DNA of 64,000 nt from Microbacterium dextranolyticum (GTDB taxonomy: Bacteria > Actinomycetota > Actinomycetes > Actinomycetales > Microbacteriaceae): NCBI RefSeq assembly GCF_016907295.1, contig NZ_JAFBBR010000001.1:1-64000 (forward strand). The letters are read 5' to 3'. The first letter of the stretch is position 1; each line of letters begins with the position of its first letter. Below the pieces are notes generated by a model. That model did no database searches. It had not been told where the DNA came from and saw only the letters and a program-made list of their open reading frames with translations. Made by a program: the position numbers and the translations under genes. Positions 8,581-17,547 of the stretch are shown piece after piece.

Positions 8581-8637
8581 TCGGAGGCGCCGAACCGCGG
8601 GTCGTGCGGCCGGGCATCCGCACAGTGGCGCCTCCGA
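8581..8637. repeat. Intergenic inverted repeat, TCGGAGGCGCC arms, 35-nt loop
   Basis: Perfect 11-bp arms at 8581-8591 and 8627-8637 enclose exactly 35 bases, between two convergent genes. The element at 9693-9751 has near-identical arms and the same loop length. It could act as a bidirectional terminator, but the long loop and the sister copy in a divergent gap suggest a dispersed repeat. Confidence 0.6.
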
Positions 8638-8678
8638 ACCGGAGCGCGCGGGCGCGGGGGCGCGCGTTGCGGGGCGGG

Positions 8679-9629
8679 TCAGCGGGATGCCAGGAGCAGC
8701 GCCTCGCGGCGAGACGCCAGGCTCGCCAGGCGCTCGGCCACCGCGAGGCGACGCTCGGCGAGGCTCTTCTCGAGCTCACTGAGCCGCACCCGCAGGTCGA
8801 GGGATTCCTCCCGTGCGCGGGCGATGCGGTCCCGCACCATCCAGTCGCTGACGATGTTGTCGAAGACGACGTCGAACACGGCCAGAGACGACGACATCTC
8901 GACGCCGCGCACCGGCCCCGCACCCACGTCGCGCAGCTCGATGGTCAGGCGCTCCAGCGCCCGGTTGACGCGTTGGAACGCCGCGGATGCCTCGTCGATG
9001 CGGCCGTGCTTCATCGCGTCGGCGAAGAACCCGCCGCCGAAGAACGTGTCGTACGTCGACCATCCGCCCGCGCTCTCGAGCTTCTCGAAGGCGATGCGCA
9101 AGGCATCCGTCGCGACCGCGAGCGCCGCGATCGCCTCGTCGATCTCGCGCAGAGCGTCGGATGCCTCGCCGATCTCGCGAGCGATCAACGCGAGCTCGTC
9201 GACGCCGGGCCCGCCGTGGCCGCGCACCACGCGTTCGTGTGCGGCGAGCGTGAAGGCGTAGGCCGACTCGACGTCGCCGAGGGCGTCGCGGTCGGCGACG
9301 AGACGCGCCAGTTCGCCGCGTGCACTGTCGAGGCGCTGGGCTGCGTTCAAGACCGCGCGGCGGGCGACATCCCGTTCCGCCTGCTCCCGGGCGAGGCGAT
9401 CCTCCGCGTCCCCGCGCACCAGCGCCCACAGGCGCGAGGGCGACATCTTCTCGTAGCGACGGACGTCGGACTCCTCGACCCGCAGACGCGCCTGCAGCTG
9501 CGTCAGCTCGGCACTGCGGGCATCCGCCAGAGCCAGGGCGGCGGCGACCTGCTCGTCCAGCCGCACTCGGTGCGTTCGGTCTTCTGCCGCACGACGCAGG
9601 GCGGCCGCGGATGCCTCGAGCTCGCTCAT
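8679..9629 (-). CDS. Coiled-coil protein of unknown function
   Basis: I do not recognise this gene. The 316-residue product is Ala/Arg/Glu/Leu-rich with long heptad-like stretches (about residues 1-130 and 280-316) that look like coiled coils. In between is a globular part with GGWSTYDTFFGGGFFADAMKH at about 185-205, which is conserved-looking. No signal peptide, membrane helix or catalytic motif is seen, so it is probably a cytosolic structural or scaffolding protein. The ATG at 9629 is taken as start because the frame upstream is low-complexity Arg. It is convergent with the permease gene and divergent from sufS. Confidence 0.75.
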   Translation of the reverse strand: MSELEASAAALRRAAEDRTHRVRLDEQVAAALALADARSAELTQLQARLRVEESDVRRYEKMSPSRLWALVRGDAEDRLAREQAERDVARRAVLNAAQRLDSARGELARLVADRDALGDVESAYAFTLAAHERVVRGHGGPGVDELALIAREIGEASDALREIDEAIAALAVATDALRIAFEKLESAGGWSTYDTFFGGGFFADAMKHGRIDEASAAFQRVNRALERLTIELRDVGAGPVRGVEMSSSLAVFDVVFDNIVSDWMVRDRIARAREESLDLRVRLSELEKSLAERRLAVAERLASLASRREALLLASR

Positions 9630-9692
9630 CCACCCAGGGTGGCACGTCTCGCCCGCCCGCGCTCCCGCGCGCCGTCGCCTCTGCACCTGGCG

Positions 9693-9751
9693 TTCAGAGG
9701 CGCCGATCTGCGGCCTCCGAGCCTCCGCACCCGCAGGACGGCGCCTTCGAA
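9693..9751. repeat. Intergenic inverted repeat, sister of the 8581-8637 element
   Basis: Arms TTCAGAGGCGCC (9693-9704) and GGCGCCTTCGAA (9740-9751) pair at 10 of 12 positions and enclose exactly 35 bases, the same loop length as at 8581-8637. It lies in the divergent gap between the coiled-coil gene and sufS. Confidence 0.55.
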
Positions 9752-9777
9752 CAGTCCGGGGCCCGAGGCCCGGGCCT

Positions 9778-9841
9778 CAGGGGCAGGGGGCAGGGGGCAG
9801 GGGGCAGGGGGCAGGGGGGCAGGGGGCAGGGGGCAGGGGGG
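9778..9841. repeat. G-rich 7-bp tandem repeat (CAGGGGG)n upstream of sufS
   Basis: Nine consecutive units of CAGGGGG, with unit lengths 6,7,7,7,7,8,7,7,8, end about 55 bases before the sufS start codon. Each unit has a run of four to six Gs on the plus strand, so the tract could form G-quadruplexes. The unit-length differences are typical of slippage. Confidence 0.9.
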
Positions 9842-9883
9842 CAGGCATACACCCGGCGCGGAGCCGAGCACGAGCGCGGGGAT

Positions 9884-9889
9884 TAGCCT
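9884..9889 (+). promoter_or_regulatory. -10 box of sufS
   Basis: TAGCCT, six bases before the GTG at 9896, implying a leaderless sufS mRNA. The G-rich repeat ends 42 bases upstream, in or just beyond the -35 region. Confidence 0.45.
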
Positions 9890-9895
9890 AAGAGG

Positions 9896-11221
9896 GTGAC
9901 TTCTGCGCCTGCGTCTTCCGCCGCCGCGACCGCACCGGCCGCCGCGCGGTCGCAGTGCGACCCGCTCGACGCCGCGGCGATCGCGAAGGACTTCCCGATC
10001 CTGGCCGAGCAGGTGAACGGGCATCCGCTCGTCTACCTCGACTCCGCCGCGACCAGTCAGCGCCCTCGCGCCGCCCTCGACGCCGAGCGCGACTTCCTCG
10101 AGCACGCGAACGCCGCCGTGCACCGCGGTGCCCACACGCTCGCCGCCGAGGCGACGGAGCTGTTCGAGGATGCCCGGGCCGCCGTCGCCGGGTTCGTCGG
10201 AGCCGCCCCGGAACAGCTCGTCTGGACCAGCGGCGCCACGATGGGCCTCAACCTCGTCGCGTACTCGATCGGCAACGCGTCGGTCGGACGGGGGGCGCCG
10301 GCATCCGCAGGTCTTGCCCTGCGCCCCGGCGATGAGATCGTCACGACCGCGATCGAGCACCACGCGAACCTCATCCCCTGGCAGGAGCTCGCCGCCCGCA
10401 CCGGCGCGGTGCTCCGCCACATCCCGGCGCACGACGACGGCACGCTCGATCTCGACGCGGCCGCCGAGCTCATCGGCGAGCGCACGCGCATCGTCGCGTT
10501 CACGCACGTCTCGAACGTGCTCGGCATCGTGAACCCGATCGCCGAGCTCATCGCGCTCGCGCAGCGGGTCGGCGCGCTGACGGTGATGGATGCCTGCCAG
10601 TCGGCTCCGCATCTGTCGCTCGATCTCCCGGCGCTCGGCGTCGACCTGGCCGTCTTCAGCGGGCACAAGATGCTCGGCCCCTACGGCGTCGGCGGGCTGT
10701 ACGGGCGCGCCGAGGTGCTCGAGGCGATGCCGCCGTTCCTCACCGGCGGGTCGATGATCACGACCGTCACCCTCGATCACGCCGAGTACCTGCCGCCGCC
10801 GCAGCGGTTCGAGGCGGGCACGCAGCCCATCGGCCCCGCCATCGGGCTCGCCGCCGCCGTCCGCTACCTCGACGGCATCGGTCTCGATCGCATCCATGCC
10901 CACGAGAGCATGCTCGCCGAGCGCATGCGGGCGGGACTCGTCGAGATCCCCGGCATCCGACTGCTGGGCGACGCGGCGGGCGCCCCGCGGGTCGGTCTCT
11001 GGGCGTTCGACGTCGAGGGCGTGCACGCGCACGACGCCGGGCAGTTCCTCGATGCGCGCGGCGTCGCGGTGCGAGTGGGGCACCACTGTGCGGCGCCCCT
11101 GCACACCAGGTACGGTGTGACGGCGTCGGTGCGAGCCTCGGCGGCGCTATACAACACCACCGGCGACATCGACACGTTCCTGGATGCCGTCAGCGGCATC
11201 CGCCCCTACTTCGGACTCTGA
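9896..11221 (+). CDS. sufS: Cysteine desulfurase SufS
   Basis: This 441-residue PLP enzyme takes sulfur from cysteine, leaving alanine, and passes it as persulfide to SufU for Fe-S cluster assembly. Family features: AIAKDFPILAEQVNGHPLVYLD at the N-terminus, the PLP-binding HHANLIPWQ near residue 155, the Schiff-base lysine in FSGHKMLGP (about residue 258) and the active-site cysteine in RVGHHCAAPLH (about 398). The RxGxHC context marks the group II (SufS) type. The gene starts with GTG close to a -10 box. An N-terminal Ala-rich extension of about 20 residues is present. sufU follows after 87 bases; the rest of the suf operon (sufBDC) is not in the window. Confidence 0.94.
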   Translation: MTSAPASSAAATAPAAARSQCDPLDAAAIAKDFPILAEQVNGHPLVYLDSAATSQRPRAALDAERDFLEHANAAVHRGAHTLAAEATELFEDARAAVAGFVGAAPEQLVWTSGATMGLNLVAYSIGNASVGRGAPASAGLALRPGDEIVTTAIEHHANLIPWQELAARTGAVLRHIPAHDDGTLDLDAAAELIGERTRIVAFTHVSNVLGIVNPIAELIALAQRVGALTVMDACQSAPHLSLDLPALGVDLAVFSGHKMLGPYGVGGLYGRAEVLEAMPPFLTGGSMITTVTLDHAEYLPPPQRFEAGTQPIGPAIGLAAAVRYLDGIGLDRIHAHESMLAERMRAGLVEIPGIRLLGDAAGAPRVGLWAFDVEGVHAHDAGQFLDARGVAVRVGHHCAAPLHTRYGVTASVRASAALYNTTGDIDTFLDAVSGIRPYFGL

Positions 11222-11308
11222 CGGCCCCACAGGGCGCCGGCATCCGACCCCCACACGCTCCACCCCGACACCGACGCCCGCCATCTCGAAGAAAAGGCGA
11301 CCCCGACC

Positions 11309-11770
11309 ATGAGCGACCTCGACGCCCTCTACCGCGAACTGATCCTGGATCATTCCAAGCATCCGCAGCACTTCGGGCTGTCCGACGAGGGCGACGCCCC
11401 CGCCGCGGCCGGCTCGTACGGCACCTCGTACCAGAAGAACCCCGTGTGCGGCGATGAGATCACCCTGCGCGCCCTCGTCGACGGCGAGCGCGTCGCCGAC
11501 GTCGCGTGGGAGGGGCGCGGCTGCTCGATCTCGCAGGCATCCGCCTCGATGCTCGCCGACCTGATCGCCGAGGAGGGCCTCACCCGCGCCGAGACGGTCG
11601 CCCTCATCGAGGGGTTCCGCGAGGCGCTGCGCTCGCGCGGGCAGCTCGAGCTCGACGAGGAGGTCTACGGCGATGCGGCAGCGCTGTCCGGGGTCTCGAA
11701 GTTCTCGGCTCGCGTCAAGTGCGCGATGCTCGCGTGGGTCGCGCTCGAGGATGCGATCGCGAAGGCATGA
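11309..11770 (+). CDS. sufU: Fe-S cluster assembly sulfurtransferase/scaffold SufU
   Basis: A 153-residue zinc protein of the SufU family that accepts sulfur from SufS. The three conserved cysteines are present in NPVCGD (about residue 46), GRGCSIS (about 72) and RVKCAMLAW (about 138), together with the Asp of the first motif. The characteristic SufU insertion (GFREALRSRG) before the last cysteine distinguishes it from IscU. The preceding sequence has an AAAAGGCGACC stretch as a weak ribosome binding site. It lies downstream of its partner sufS, and its stop overlaps the start of the NADH dehydrogenase gene (ATGA), so the three are likely one transcript. Confidence 0.94.
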   Translation: MSDLDALYRELILDHSKHPQHFGLSDEGDAPAAAGSYGTSYQKNPVCGDEITLRALVDGERVADVAWEGRGCSISQASASMLADLIAEEGLTRAETVALIEGFREALRSRGQLELDEEVYGDAAALSGVSKFSARVKCAMLAWVALEDAIAKA

Positions 11771-13158
11771 GCGCGCAGAACGTTCCCCACGTCGTCATCG
11801 TCGGCGGCGGTTTCGCCGGCATCGCCGCGGCCCGCGCCCTCCGGAACGCCCCCGTGCGGGTGACCCTCATCGACCGGCGCGTGTACAACACGTTCCAGCC
11901 GCTGCTTTACCAGGTGGCGACGGGCGGACTGAATCCGGGCGATGTCACGCACTTCCTGCGGAGCCTGCGGATCGCCCAGAAGAACCTCGAGATCGTCCAC
12001 GAACACCTCATGGAGATCGAGACGGATGCCCGCACGGTGCGCCTTCTCGACGGGCAGGAGCTCTCGTACGACTACCTGCTGCTCGCGAACGGCGTGACCA
12101 CCGCCTACCACGGCACACCGGGCGCGAAGGAGAACTCGTTCGCGGTCTACTCGCGGTCGCAGGCGATCGCGATCCGCGACACCCTCTTCACGCGCCTGGA
12201 GCGCGCCGCCGCCGACGCGGATCGCACCCGCGGCCTGTCCGTGGTCGTCATCGGCGGCGGCCCCACGGGCGTCGAGATGGCGGGCGCCCTCGCCGAGCTG
12301 CGCGACCAGGGTCTCGATCCGGCCTACCCCGAGCTCCACGGCGACGCGTTCCGCATCACGCTGGTGCAGCGCAGCGAGATCCTGAAGCCGTTCCTGCCGA
12401 AGCTGCGCGTCTACGCGGCGGAGCAGCTGCGCCGCCGCCACGTCGATCTGCGCCTGGGCGCTGGGGTCGACGAGGTCTGCGCGGACGCCGTGCGCCTGTC
12501 GGACGGCACGGTGCTGCCGTCCGACCTCACGATCTGGGCGACCGGCGTCGCCCCGCACGAAGAGGTACGCGAGTGGAGCCTGCCCCTCGACAAGGGCGAC
12601 CGCATCCGCGTCGGCGAGGATCTGCAGGTCGAGGGCCTGCCCGGCGTGTTCGCCGCGGGCGATGTCGCGATCTGCCCGCAGGACTTCCCCCAGCTCGCGC
12701 AGCCGGCGATCCAGGGCGGTCAGCACGTAGCGCGCCAGATCGTGCGCCTGATCGCCGGGCAGCCCACCGTGCCCTTCGAGTACTGGGACAAGGGCCAGCT
12801 CGCCATCATCGGCCGCCGCGCGGCGATCGGCGAGGTGCCCGGCATCTCGCAGCTGCCGGTACTGCACCAGATCGGCTTCCTCGGCCGCATCCCGCTGCTG
12901 CGCAGACTCATCCCGCTCACGGGCCGCATGGCGTGGGCCACCTGGCTGTTCGTGCACATCACGAGCCTGCTCGGCCCGCGGAACAAGATGACCGTGATGA
13001 TGGGTCTCGTCGCGCGCTACGGCGTGCGCCTGCACCGTGCGCCCGTGCCGATCGTCGGCGATGTGCCGGCGATCCGGCCCTCCAAGGCCGAGCGCCGCCG
13101 TCTCACCACGACGCAGCAGGCCGCCGTCGATGCCGCCGTGGCCGAGGACGCCGGCTGA
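11767..13158 (+). CDS. Type II NADH dehydrogenase (NAD(P)/FAD-dependent oxidoreductase)
   Basis: A 463-residue flavoprotein that should pass electrons from NADH to quinone without proton pumping, on the cytoplasmic face of the membrane. The FAD-binding motif VVIVGGGFAGIAAAR is at residues 9-23, the NADH-binding motif VVIGGGPTGVEMAG near 158-171, and the second FAD segment GVFAAGDVA near 295. The quinone-side AQPAIQGGQHVAR motif follows. The C-terminus (ATWLFVHITSLLG, then RNKM) fits the amphipathic membrane-binding region of NDH-2. The start overlaps the sufU stop by four bases. A strong hairpin at 13179-13215 ends the transcript. The pairing with Suf genes may simply reflect co-expression. 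Confidence 0.88.
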   Translation: MSAQNVPHVVIVGGGFAGIAAARALRNAPVRVTLIDRRVYNTFQPLLYQVATGGLNPGDVTHFLRSLRIAQKNLEIVHEHLMEIETDARTVRLLDGQELSYDYLLLANGVTTAYHGTPGAKENSFAVYSRSQAIAIRDTLFTRLERAAADADRTRGLSVVVIGGGPTGVEMAGALAELRDQGLDPAYPELHGDAFRITLVQRSEILKPFLPKLRVYAAEQLRRRHVDLRLGAGVDEVCADAVRLSDGTVLPSDLTIWATGVAPHEEVREWSLPLDKGDRIRVGEDLQVEGLPGVFAAGDVAICPQDFPQLAQPAIQGGQHVARQIVRLIAGQPTVPFEYWDKGQLAIIGRRAAIGEVPGISQLPVLHQIGFLGRIPLLRRLIPLTGRMAWATWLFVHITSLLGPRNKMTVMMGLVARYGVRLHRAPVPIVGDVPAIRPSKAERRRLTTTQQAAVDAAVAEDAG

Positions 13159-13178
13159 CGCCGCACCCCGAGCCGTCG

Positions 13179-13215
13179 CACCGGCCCCCGTTCGCCTCGC
13201 GAGCGGGGGCCGGTG
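13179..13215 (+). terminator. Hairpin terminator after the NADH dehydrogenase gene
   Basis: Perfect 12-bp arms (CACCGGCCCCCG at 13179-13190, complement at 13204-13215) with a 13-base loop, followed by GCCGTTTCG. There is only a short T run, as is common in high-GC actinobacteria. Confidence 0.75.
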
Positions 13216-13231
13216 CCGTTTCGGTCGCGCA

Positions 13232-13284
13232 CGTGAGGATGGCGTAGGGACGGCGTCGCGATCCGTAGGGAAACCGTGAGGATG
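13232..13284 (+). promoter_or_regulatory. Direct-repeat array in the kdp promoter region (candidate KdpE sites)
   Basis: Two copies of CGTGAGGATG start at 13232 and 13275. A related CGTCGCGATC starts at 13254, giving spacings of 22 and 21 bases. GTAGGGA also occurs twice, at 13244 and 13265, again 21 bases apart. Repeats at two-helical-turn spacing are typical for OmpR-family regulators such as KdpE, encoded in the same cluster. The array ends about 97 bases before the first ORF. The repeats are seen; the binding protein is inferred. Confidence 0.55.
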
Positions 13285-13380
13285 CCGCCGCGCGGGCATC
13301 CGTCGGAGTTGTATCGGATGCCGTGCCCACCGCGGGCACCCGCCCCCTCACGCGAGGCGGACAGCGTCTGGAGTCCCCCG

Positions 13381-13554
13381 TTGCTCGATGTGATCTACAT
13401 CCTCACGGCGTTCGCGGTCTTCGCGGTCGTCGGCCTGGTCGCGCGGGGGGTGGAGCGCCTCGTGCCGCAGGAGGACGCCTCCGTCCGCCGCGGTGGTGCG
13501 GCGCGGCGCGATCCGTCGCCGTCAGCGGCAGCGACGCCGGAGGCGACCCGATGA
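13381..13554 (+). CDS. Small membrane protein at the head of the kdp operon
   Basis: This 57-residue ORF starts with TTG at 13381, seven bases after a GGAG ribosome binding site at 13370-13373. It has one hydrophobic helix ([20 protein letters not shown], about residues 8-27) and a polar Arg/Ala tail. Its stop overlaps the kdpF start (ATGA), so it is translated as part of the kdp operon. Similar short single-helix ORFs are found at this place in related actinobacteria, but I know no function; a role in stabilising the Kdp complex like KdpF is only a guess. The longer frame from 13276 is not used because it lacks a ribosome binding site. Confidence 0.6.
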   Translation: MLDVIYILTAFAVFAVVGLVARGVERLVPQEDASVRRGGAARRDPSPSAAATPEATR

Positions 13555-13640
13555 TCGTGTTCTCGGTGATCGCGGCCGTGCTCGGCGTCGCCGCCGTCGT
13601 CTACCTCGTCGTCGCCCTCGTGACGCCGGAGCGGTTCTGA
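13551..13640 (+). CDS. kdpF: KdpF, small subunit of the potassium-transporting ATPase
   Basis: A 29-residue single-helix protein ([20 protein letters not shown], then ALVTPERF). The length, the one hydrophobic helix and the C-terminal PE(R/K)F match KdpF, which stabilises the KdpABC complex. It overlaps the upstream small ORF by four bases, and its stop shares one base with the kdpA start (TGATG). Confidence 0.9.
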   Translation: MIVFSVIAAVLGVAAVVYLVVALVTPERF

Positions 13641-15322
13641 TGGATGCCGCGACCGTGTGGCTCGGCGTGCTGCAGATCGCCGCTCTGGTCCTCGTCCTCG
13701 CTCTGCTCTACCGCCCCGTCGGCGATCTGATGCACCGCGTGTTCACGACCACGAAGGACGCCCGCGTCGAGCGCGGACTATACCGCGTGATCGGCGTCGA
13801 CCCGCGCGCCGAGCAGACCTGGCAGGCGTACCTGCGGGGTGTTCTGGCGTTCTCGCTGATCGGCGTGCTGTTCGTCTACGCGCTGCAGCGGCTGCAGGGT
13901 GCACTCCCCGCCTCGCTCGGCCTGCCGGCGGTTCCCGAGGGCCTGGCGTTCAACACCGCGGCATCCTTCGTCGCGAACACCGACTGGCAGTCGTACTCGC
14001 CCGAGACGACCATGGGGTATCTCGTGCAGGCGACCGGCCTCGCGGTGCAGAACTTCGTGTCGGCAGCGGTGGGCATCGCGGTCGCGATCGCGCTCGTGCG
14101 CGGACTCTCGCGCCGCGGCGCAGCCACGATCGGCAACTTCTGGGTCGACCTCACCCGCGCCGTCGGCCGCATCCTGCTGCCCCTCGCGATCGTCGGCGCG
14201 ATCGTCCTCATCGCCGGCGGGGTGATTCAGAACCTCTCCGGCTTCACGCAGGTGGCCACCCTCACCGGCGGCTCACAGACGATCCCGGGCGGGCCCGTCG
14301 CCTCTCAGGAGGCCATCAAGCTGCTCGGCACGAACGGCGGCGGCTTCTTCAACGCGAACTCGGCGCACCCGTTCGAGAACCCGACGCCGTGGACGAACCT
14401 GTTCCAGTTGCTGCTGATCCTCGTGATCCCCGTGGCTCTGCCGCGCACCTTCGGGCGAATGGTCGGCGACGACCGGCAGGGCTACGCGATCCTCGCCGTC
14501 ATGTCGACGCTCGCGATCGCGTCGATCGCGGCCGTCACCTGGCTCGAGGCGGCCGGGAACGGGGTCGCGCCCCAGCTCGCCGGTGCGGCGATGGAGGGCA
14601 AGGAACAGCGCTTCGGCGTCTTCGGGTCCTCCTTGTACGCCGCCGTGACGACCCTCACCTCGACGGGTGCCGTCAACTCGATGCACGACTCGTACACGCC
14701 GCTGGGCGGCATGATCCCGCTGCTGAACATGATGCTGGGCGAGGTGGCGCCCGGCGGCGTCGGTTCGGGGCTGTACGGCATGCTCGTGCTCGCCGTCATC
14801 GCGGTCTTCGTCGGGGGGCTGCTCGTCGGGCGGACGCCCGAGTACCTCGGCAAGAAGATCGGGCCCGCCGAGATCAAGCTCGCGAGCCTGTACATCCTGG
14901 TGACACCGACGCTCGTCCTCGCCGGAACGGCGCTGAGCTTCGCGATCCCCGCGGTGCGCGCCGACGTCGAGGCGACCTCGATCCTCAACCCGGGCGTGCA
15001 CGGCATGACCGAGGTGCTCTACGCGTTCACGTCGGCCGCGAACAACAACGGCTCCGCGTTCGCGGGGCTCACTGCCAACACTCCGTGGTTCAACACGGCG
15101 CTCGGCATCGTGATGCTGCTCGGGCGCTTCCTGCCGATCGTGCTCGTGCTGGCCCTCGCCGGATCGTTCGCCCGTCAGCAGGTCGTGCCCGCCGGGGCGG
15201 GCACCCTTCCCACCCATCGACCGCAGTTCGTCGGGCTGCTGGCCGTCGTCGCGGTCGTCATCACCGCCCTCACCTACTTCCCCGTTCTCACGCTGGGTCC
15301 CCTGGCGGAAGGTCTCGTCTGA
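13640..15322 (+). CDS. kdpA: KdpA, potassium-binding subunit of the Kdp ATPase
   Basis: The 560-residue polytopic membrane subunit binds and conducts potassium in the high-affinity KdpFABC pump. Family signatures are intact: [17 protein letters not shown] near residue 110, [20 protein letters not shown] near 228 (a selectivity-filter loop), [15 protein letters not shown] near 337, [14 protein letters not shown] near 357 and [12 protein letters not shown] near 464. Length matches the family (about 555). The start codon overlaps the kdpF stop. One base separates the kdpA stop from the kdpB start, so the stoichiometric subunits are tightly coupled. Confidence 0.96.
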   Translation: MDAATVWLGVLQIAALVLVLALLYRPVGDLMHRVFTTTKDARVERGLYRVIGVDPRAEQTWQAYLRGVLAFSLIGVLFVYALQRLQGALPASLGLPAVPEGLAFNTAASFVANTDWQSYSPETTMGYLVQATGLAVQNFVSAAVGIAVAIALVRGLSRRGAATIGNFWVDLTRAVGRILLPLAIVGAIVLIAGGVIQNLSGFTQVATLTGGSQTIPGGPVASQEAIKLLGTNGGGFFNANSAHPFENPTPWTNLFQLLLILVIPVALPRTFGRMVGDDRQGYAILAVMSTLAIASIAAVTWLEAAGNGVAPQLAGAAMEGKEQRFGVFGSSLYAAVTTLTSTGAVNSMHDSYTPLGGMIPLLNMMLGEVAPGGVGSGLYGMLVLAVIAVFVGGLLVGRTPEYLGKKIGPAEIKLASLYILVTPTLVLAGTALSFAIPAVRADVEATSILNPGVHGMTEVLYAFTSAANNNGSAFAGLTANTPWFNTALGIVMLLGRFLPIVLVLALAGSFARQQVVPAGAGTLPTHRPQFVGLLAVVAVVITALTYFPVLTLGPLAEGLV

Positions 15323-15323
15323 C

Positions 15324-17524
15324 ATGAACATCACCGATCACACCCACACCCCCCTCGCCTCGGCGGTCGGCAGTTCGTCGCAGGCGGACGGCGCCGGCAC
15401 GCATGCCACCCGCACGACGCGCCCGGCCCCGCGCGCCTTCGGTGTCGCCCAGCTCGCCCAGGCGCTGCCCGGCGCGGTCCGCCGGCTGAACCCCGCACAG
15501 CTGTGGCGGAACCCCGTCATGTTCCTCGTCTGGGCCGGCGCCGCCCTCACCACCGCGATCGCGGTCGCCGAGCCGTTCCTCGGCGGCCCCGAGCCCTCGG
15601 GCGGATCGCCCGTGCCGGCGGGCTTCACGTGGGGCATCGCGATCTGGCTGTGGCTCACGGTCCTGTTCGCCAACCTCGCCGAGTCGGTCGCCGAGGGGCG
15701 CGGGCGGGCGCAGGCGCAAGCGCTGCGGCAGACCCGCACGTCGACGCTCGCGCACCGGGTGCGCGGCGACCACGCGGAGACGGATGCCGAGGCATCCGCC
15801 GCGGGCACCGACGACGTCGCGTCGTCCGAGCTCACCCTCGGCGATGTCGTGATCTCTCGGCGGGCGAGCTGATCCCCGGCGACGGCGACATCGTCGCCGG
15901 CATCGCCACGGTCGACGAGTCGGCGATCACGGGCGAATCCGCACCCGTCGTGCGCGAATCGGGCGGCGACCGCAGCGCCGTCACGGGCGGCACGCGGGTG
16001 CTGAGCGACCGGATCGTCGTGCGGATCACCTCGCGCCCCGGCGAGACCTTCGTCGACCGCATGATCGCCCTCGTCGAAGGCGCCAGCCGCCAGCGCACGC
16101 CCAACGAGATCGCGCTGAACATCCTGCTCGCGAGCCTCTCGATCGTCTTCGTCGTCGTGGTGCTGACGCTGAACCCGATCGCCTCGTACGTCGCGAGCCC
16201 CGTCAGTATCCCGGTGCTGATCGCGCTGTTGGTGTGCCTCATCCCGACGACGATCGGGGCGCTCCTGTCGGCCATCGGCATCGCGGGCATGGACCGCCTC
16301 GTGCAGCGCAACGTCCTGGCGATGTCGGGGCGCGCGGTCGAGGCTGCCGGCGACGTCACGACCCTCCTCCTCGACAAGACCGGCACGATCACCTACGGAA
16401 ACCGCCGTGCGAGCGCCTTCCGCCCCCTCACGGGCATCGACGAGAGCGAGCTGGCGCGCACCGCCGCCCTCACCTCTCTGTCCGACCCGACTCCCGAGGG
16501 CGTCTCGATCGTCGAGCTCGCCGCGGCCCGTGGGGTGCACATCGATGCGCCGTCGGATGCCACGCCGGTGCCGTTCACGGCCCAGACCCGCATGAGCGGG
16601 CTCGATCTGCCCGGCGGCACCCAGATCCGCAAAGGCGCCGGCAGCGCCGTGCTGGCCTGGCTCGACGCAGAGGGGCACGCACCGTCGCCCGAGCAGCGGG
16701 CCGAACTCCTCCAGATCACCGATGCGATCGCCCAGTCCGGCGGAACCCCGCTGGTGGTCGCCGTGCTCGACCCCCGATCTGGAGGAGTTCCGCTCGGCGT
16801 CGTGCACCTGAAGGACGTCGTCAAAGAGGGGCTGACGGAGCGGTTCGCCGAGCTGCGGGCCATGGGCATCCGCACCGTCATGATCACGGGCGACAACCCG
16901 CTCACCGCCCGCGCCATCGCGGCCGAGGCGGGGGTCGACGACTTCCTGGCCGAGGCGACCCCGGAAGACAAGCTCGCCCTCATCCAGCGTGAGCAGGCCG
17001 GGGGCGCGCTCGTCGCGATGACCGGCGACGGGACGAATGACGCCCCCGCGCTCGCGCAGGCCGACGTCGGCGTCGCGATGAACACGGGCACCTCGGCGGC
17101 GAAAGAGGCCGGCAACATGGTCGACCTCGACTCCGACCCGACGAAGCTCATCGACATCGTGCGCATCGGCAAGCAGCTGCTCATCACGCGGGGCGCCCTC
17201 ACGACGTTCTCGCTTGCGAACGACATCGCCAAGTACTTCGCGATCATCCCCGCGATGTTCCTCGGGGTCTTCCCCGGGCTCGCGGCGCTGAACGTCATGC
17301 AGCTGCACTCCCCGGCATCCGCCGTCACGAGCGCGATCGTCTTCAACGCGATCATCATCGTGATCCTGATCCCGCTCGCCCTGCGCGGCGTACGGTACCG
17401 GCCGGCGAGCGCCTCGCAGATCCTGGGTCGGAACCTGCTCGTCTACGGCCTCGGCGGCGTCATCGCCCCGTTCGTCGGCATCAAGCTCATCGACCTCGTC
17501 GTCAGCCTCATTCCGGGCTTCTGA
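15324..17524 (+). pseudogene. kdpB: KdpB, potassium-transporting P-type ATPase catalytic subunit, frameshifted
   Basis: Two frames together give a full KdpB (about 732 residues). The first (15324-15872) carries the N-terminus and first two helices ([18 protein letters not shown]) and stops at TGA 15870. The second, in the -1 frame, continues from about 15857 with [22 protein letters not shown] (about residue 200), the phosphorylation site [10 protein letters not shown] (Asp near 350), [20 protein letters not shown], and the last membrane helices to 17524. The break lies in a (TC)3 run at 15853-15858: removing one TC restores V-I-S-A-G-E-L. No slippery heptamer is seen. All other kdp genes are intact, so this is either a recent lesion, a slippage-prone tract or a sequence error. 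As written, no functional ATPase would be made. Confidence 0.85.
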
Positions 17525-17547
17525 GCCCACCCTCGGAGGAGATCATC

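Noticed and set aside
9778..9841. CRISPR-like array in the G-rich tract
   Set aside because: Units are only 6-8 bp with no spacers; it is a simple tandem repeat.
13276..13380. Upstream extension of the first kdp ORF from 13276
   Set aside because: The extension lies over the direct-repeat promoter region and lacks a ribosome binding site; the TTG at 13381 has GGAG seven bases upstream and begins at the hydrophobic helix.
15853..15872. Programmed ribosomal frameshift in kdpB
   Set aside because: Neither an X-XXY-YYZ slippery heptamer nor a downstream pseudoknot-like hairpin is visible at the junction, and KdpB is not known to use one. A simple 2-nt slippage or error fits better.
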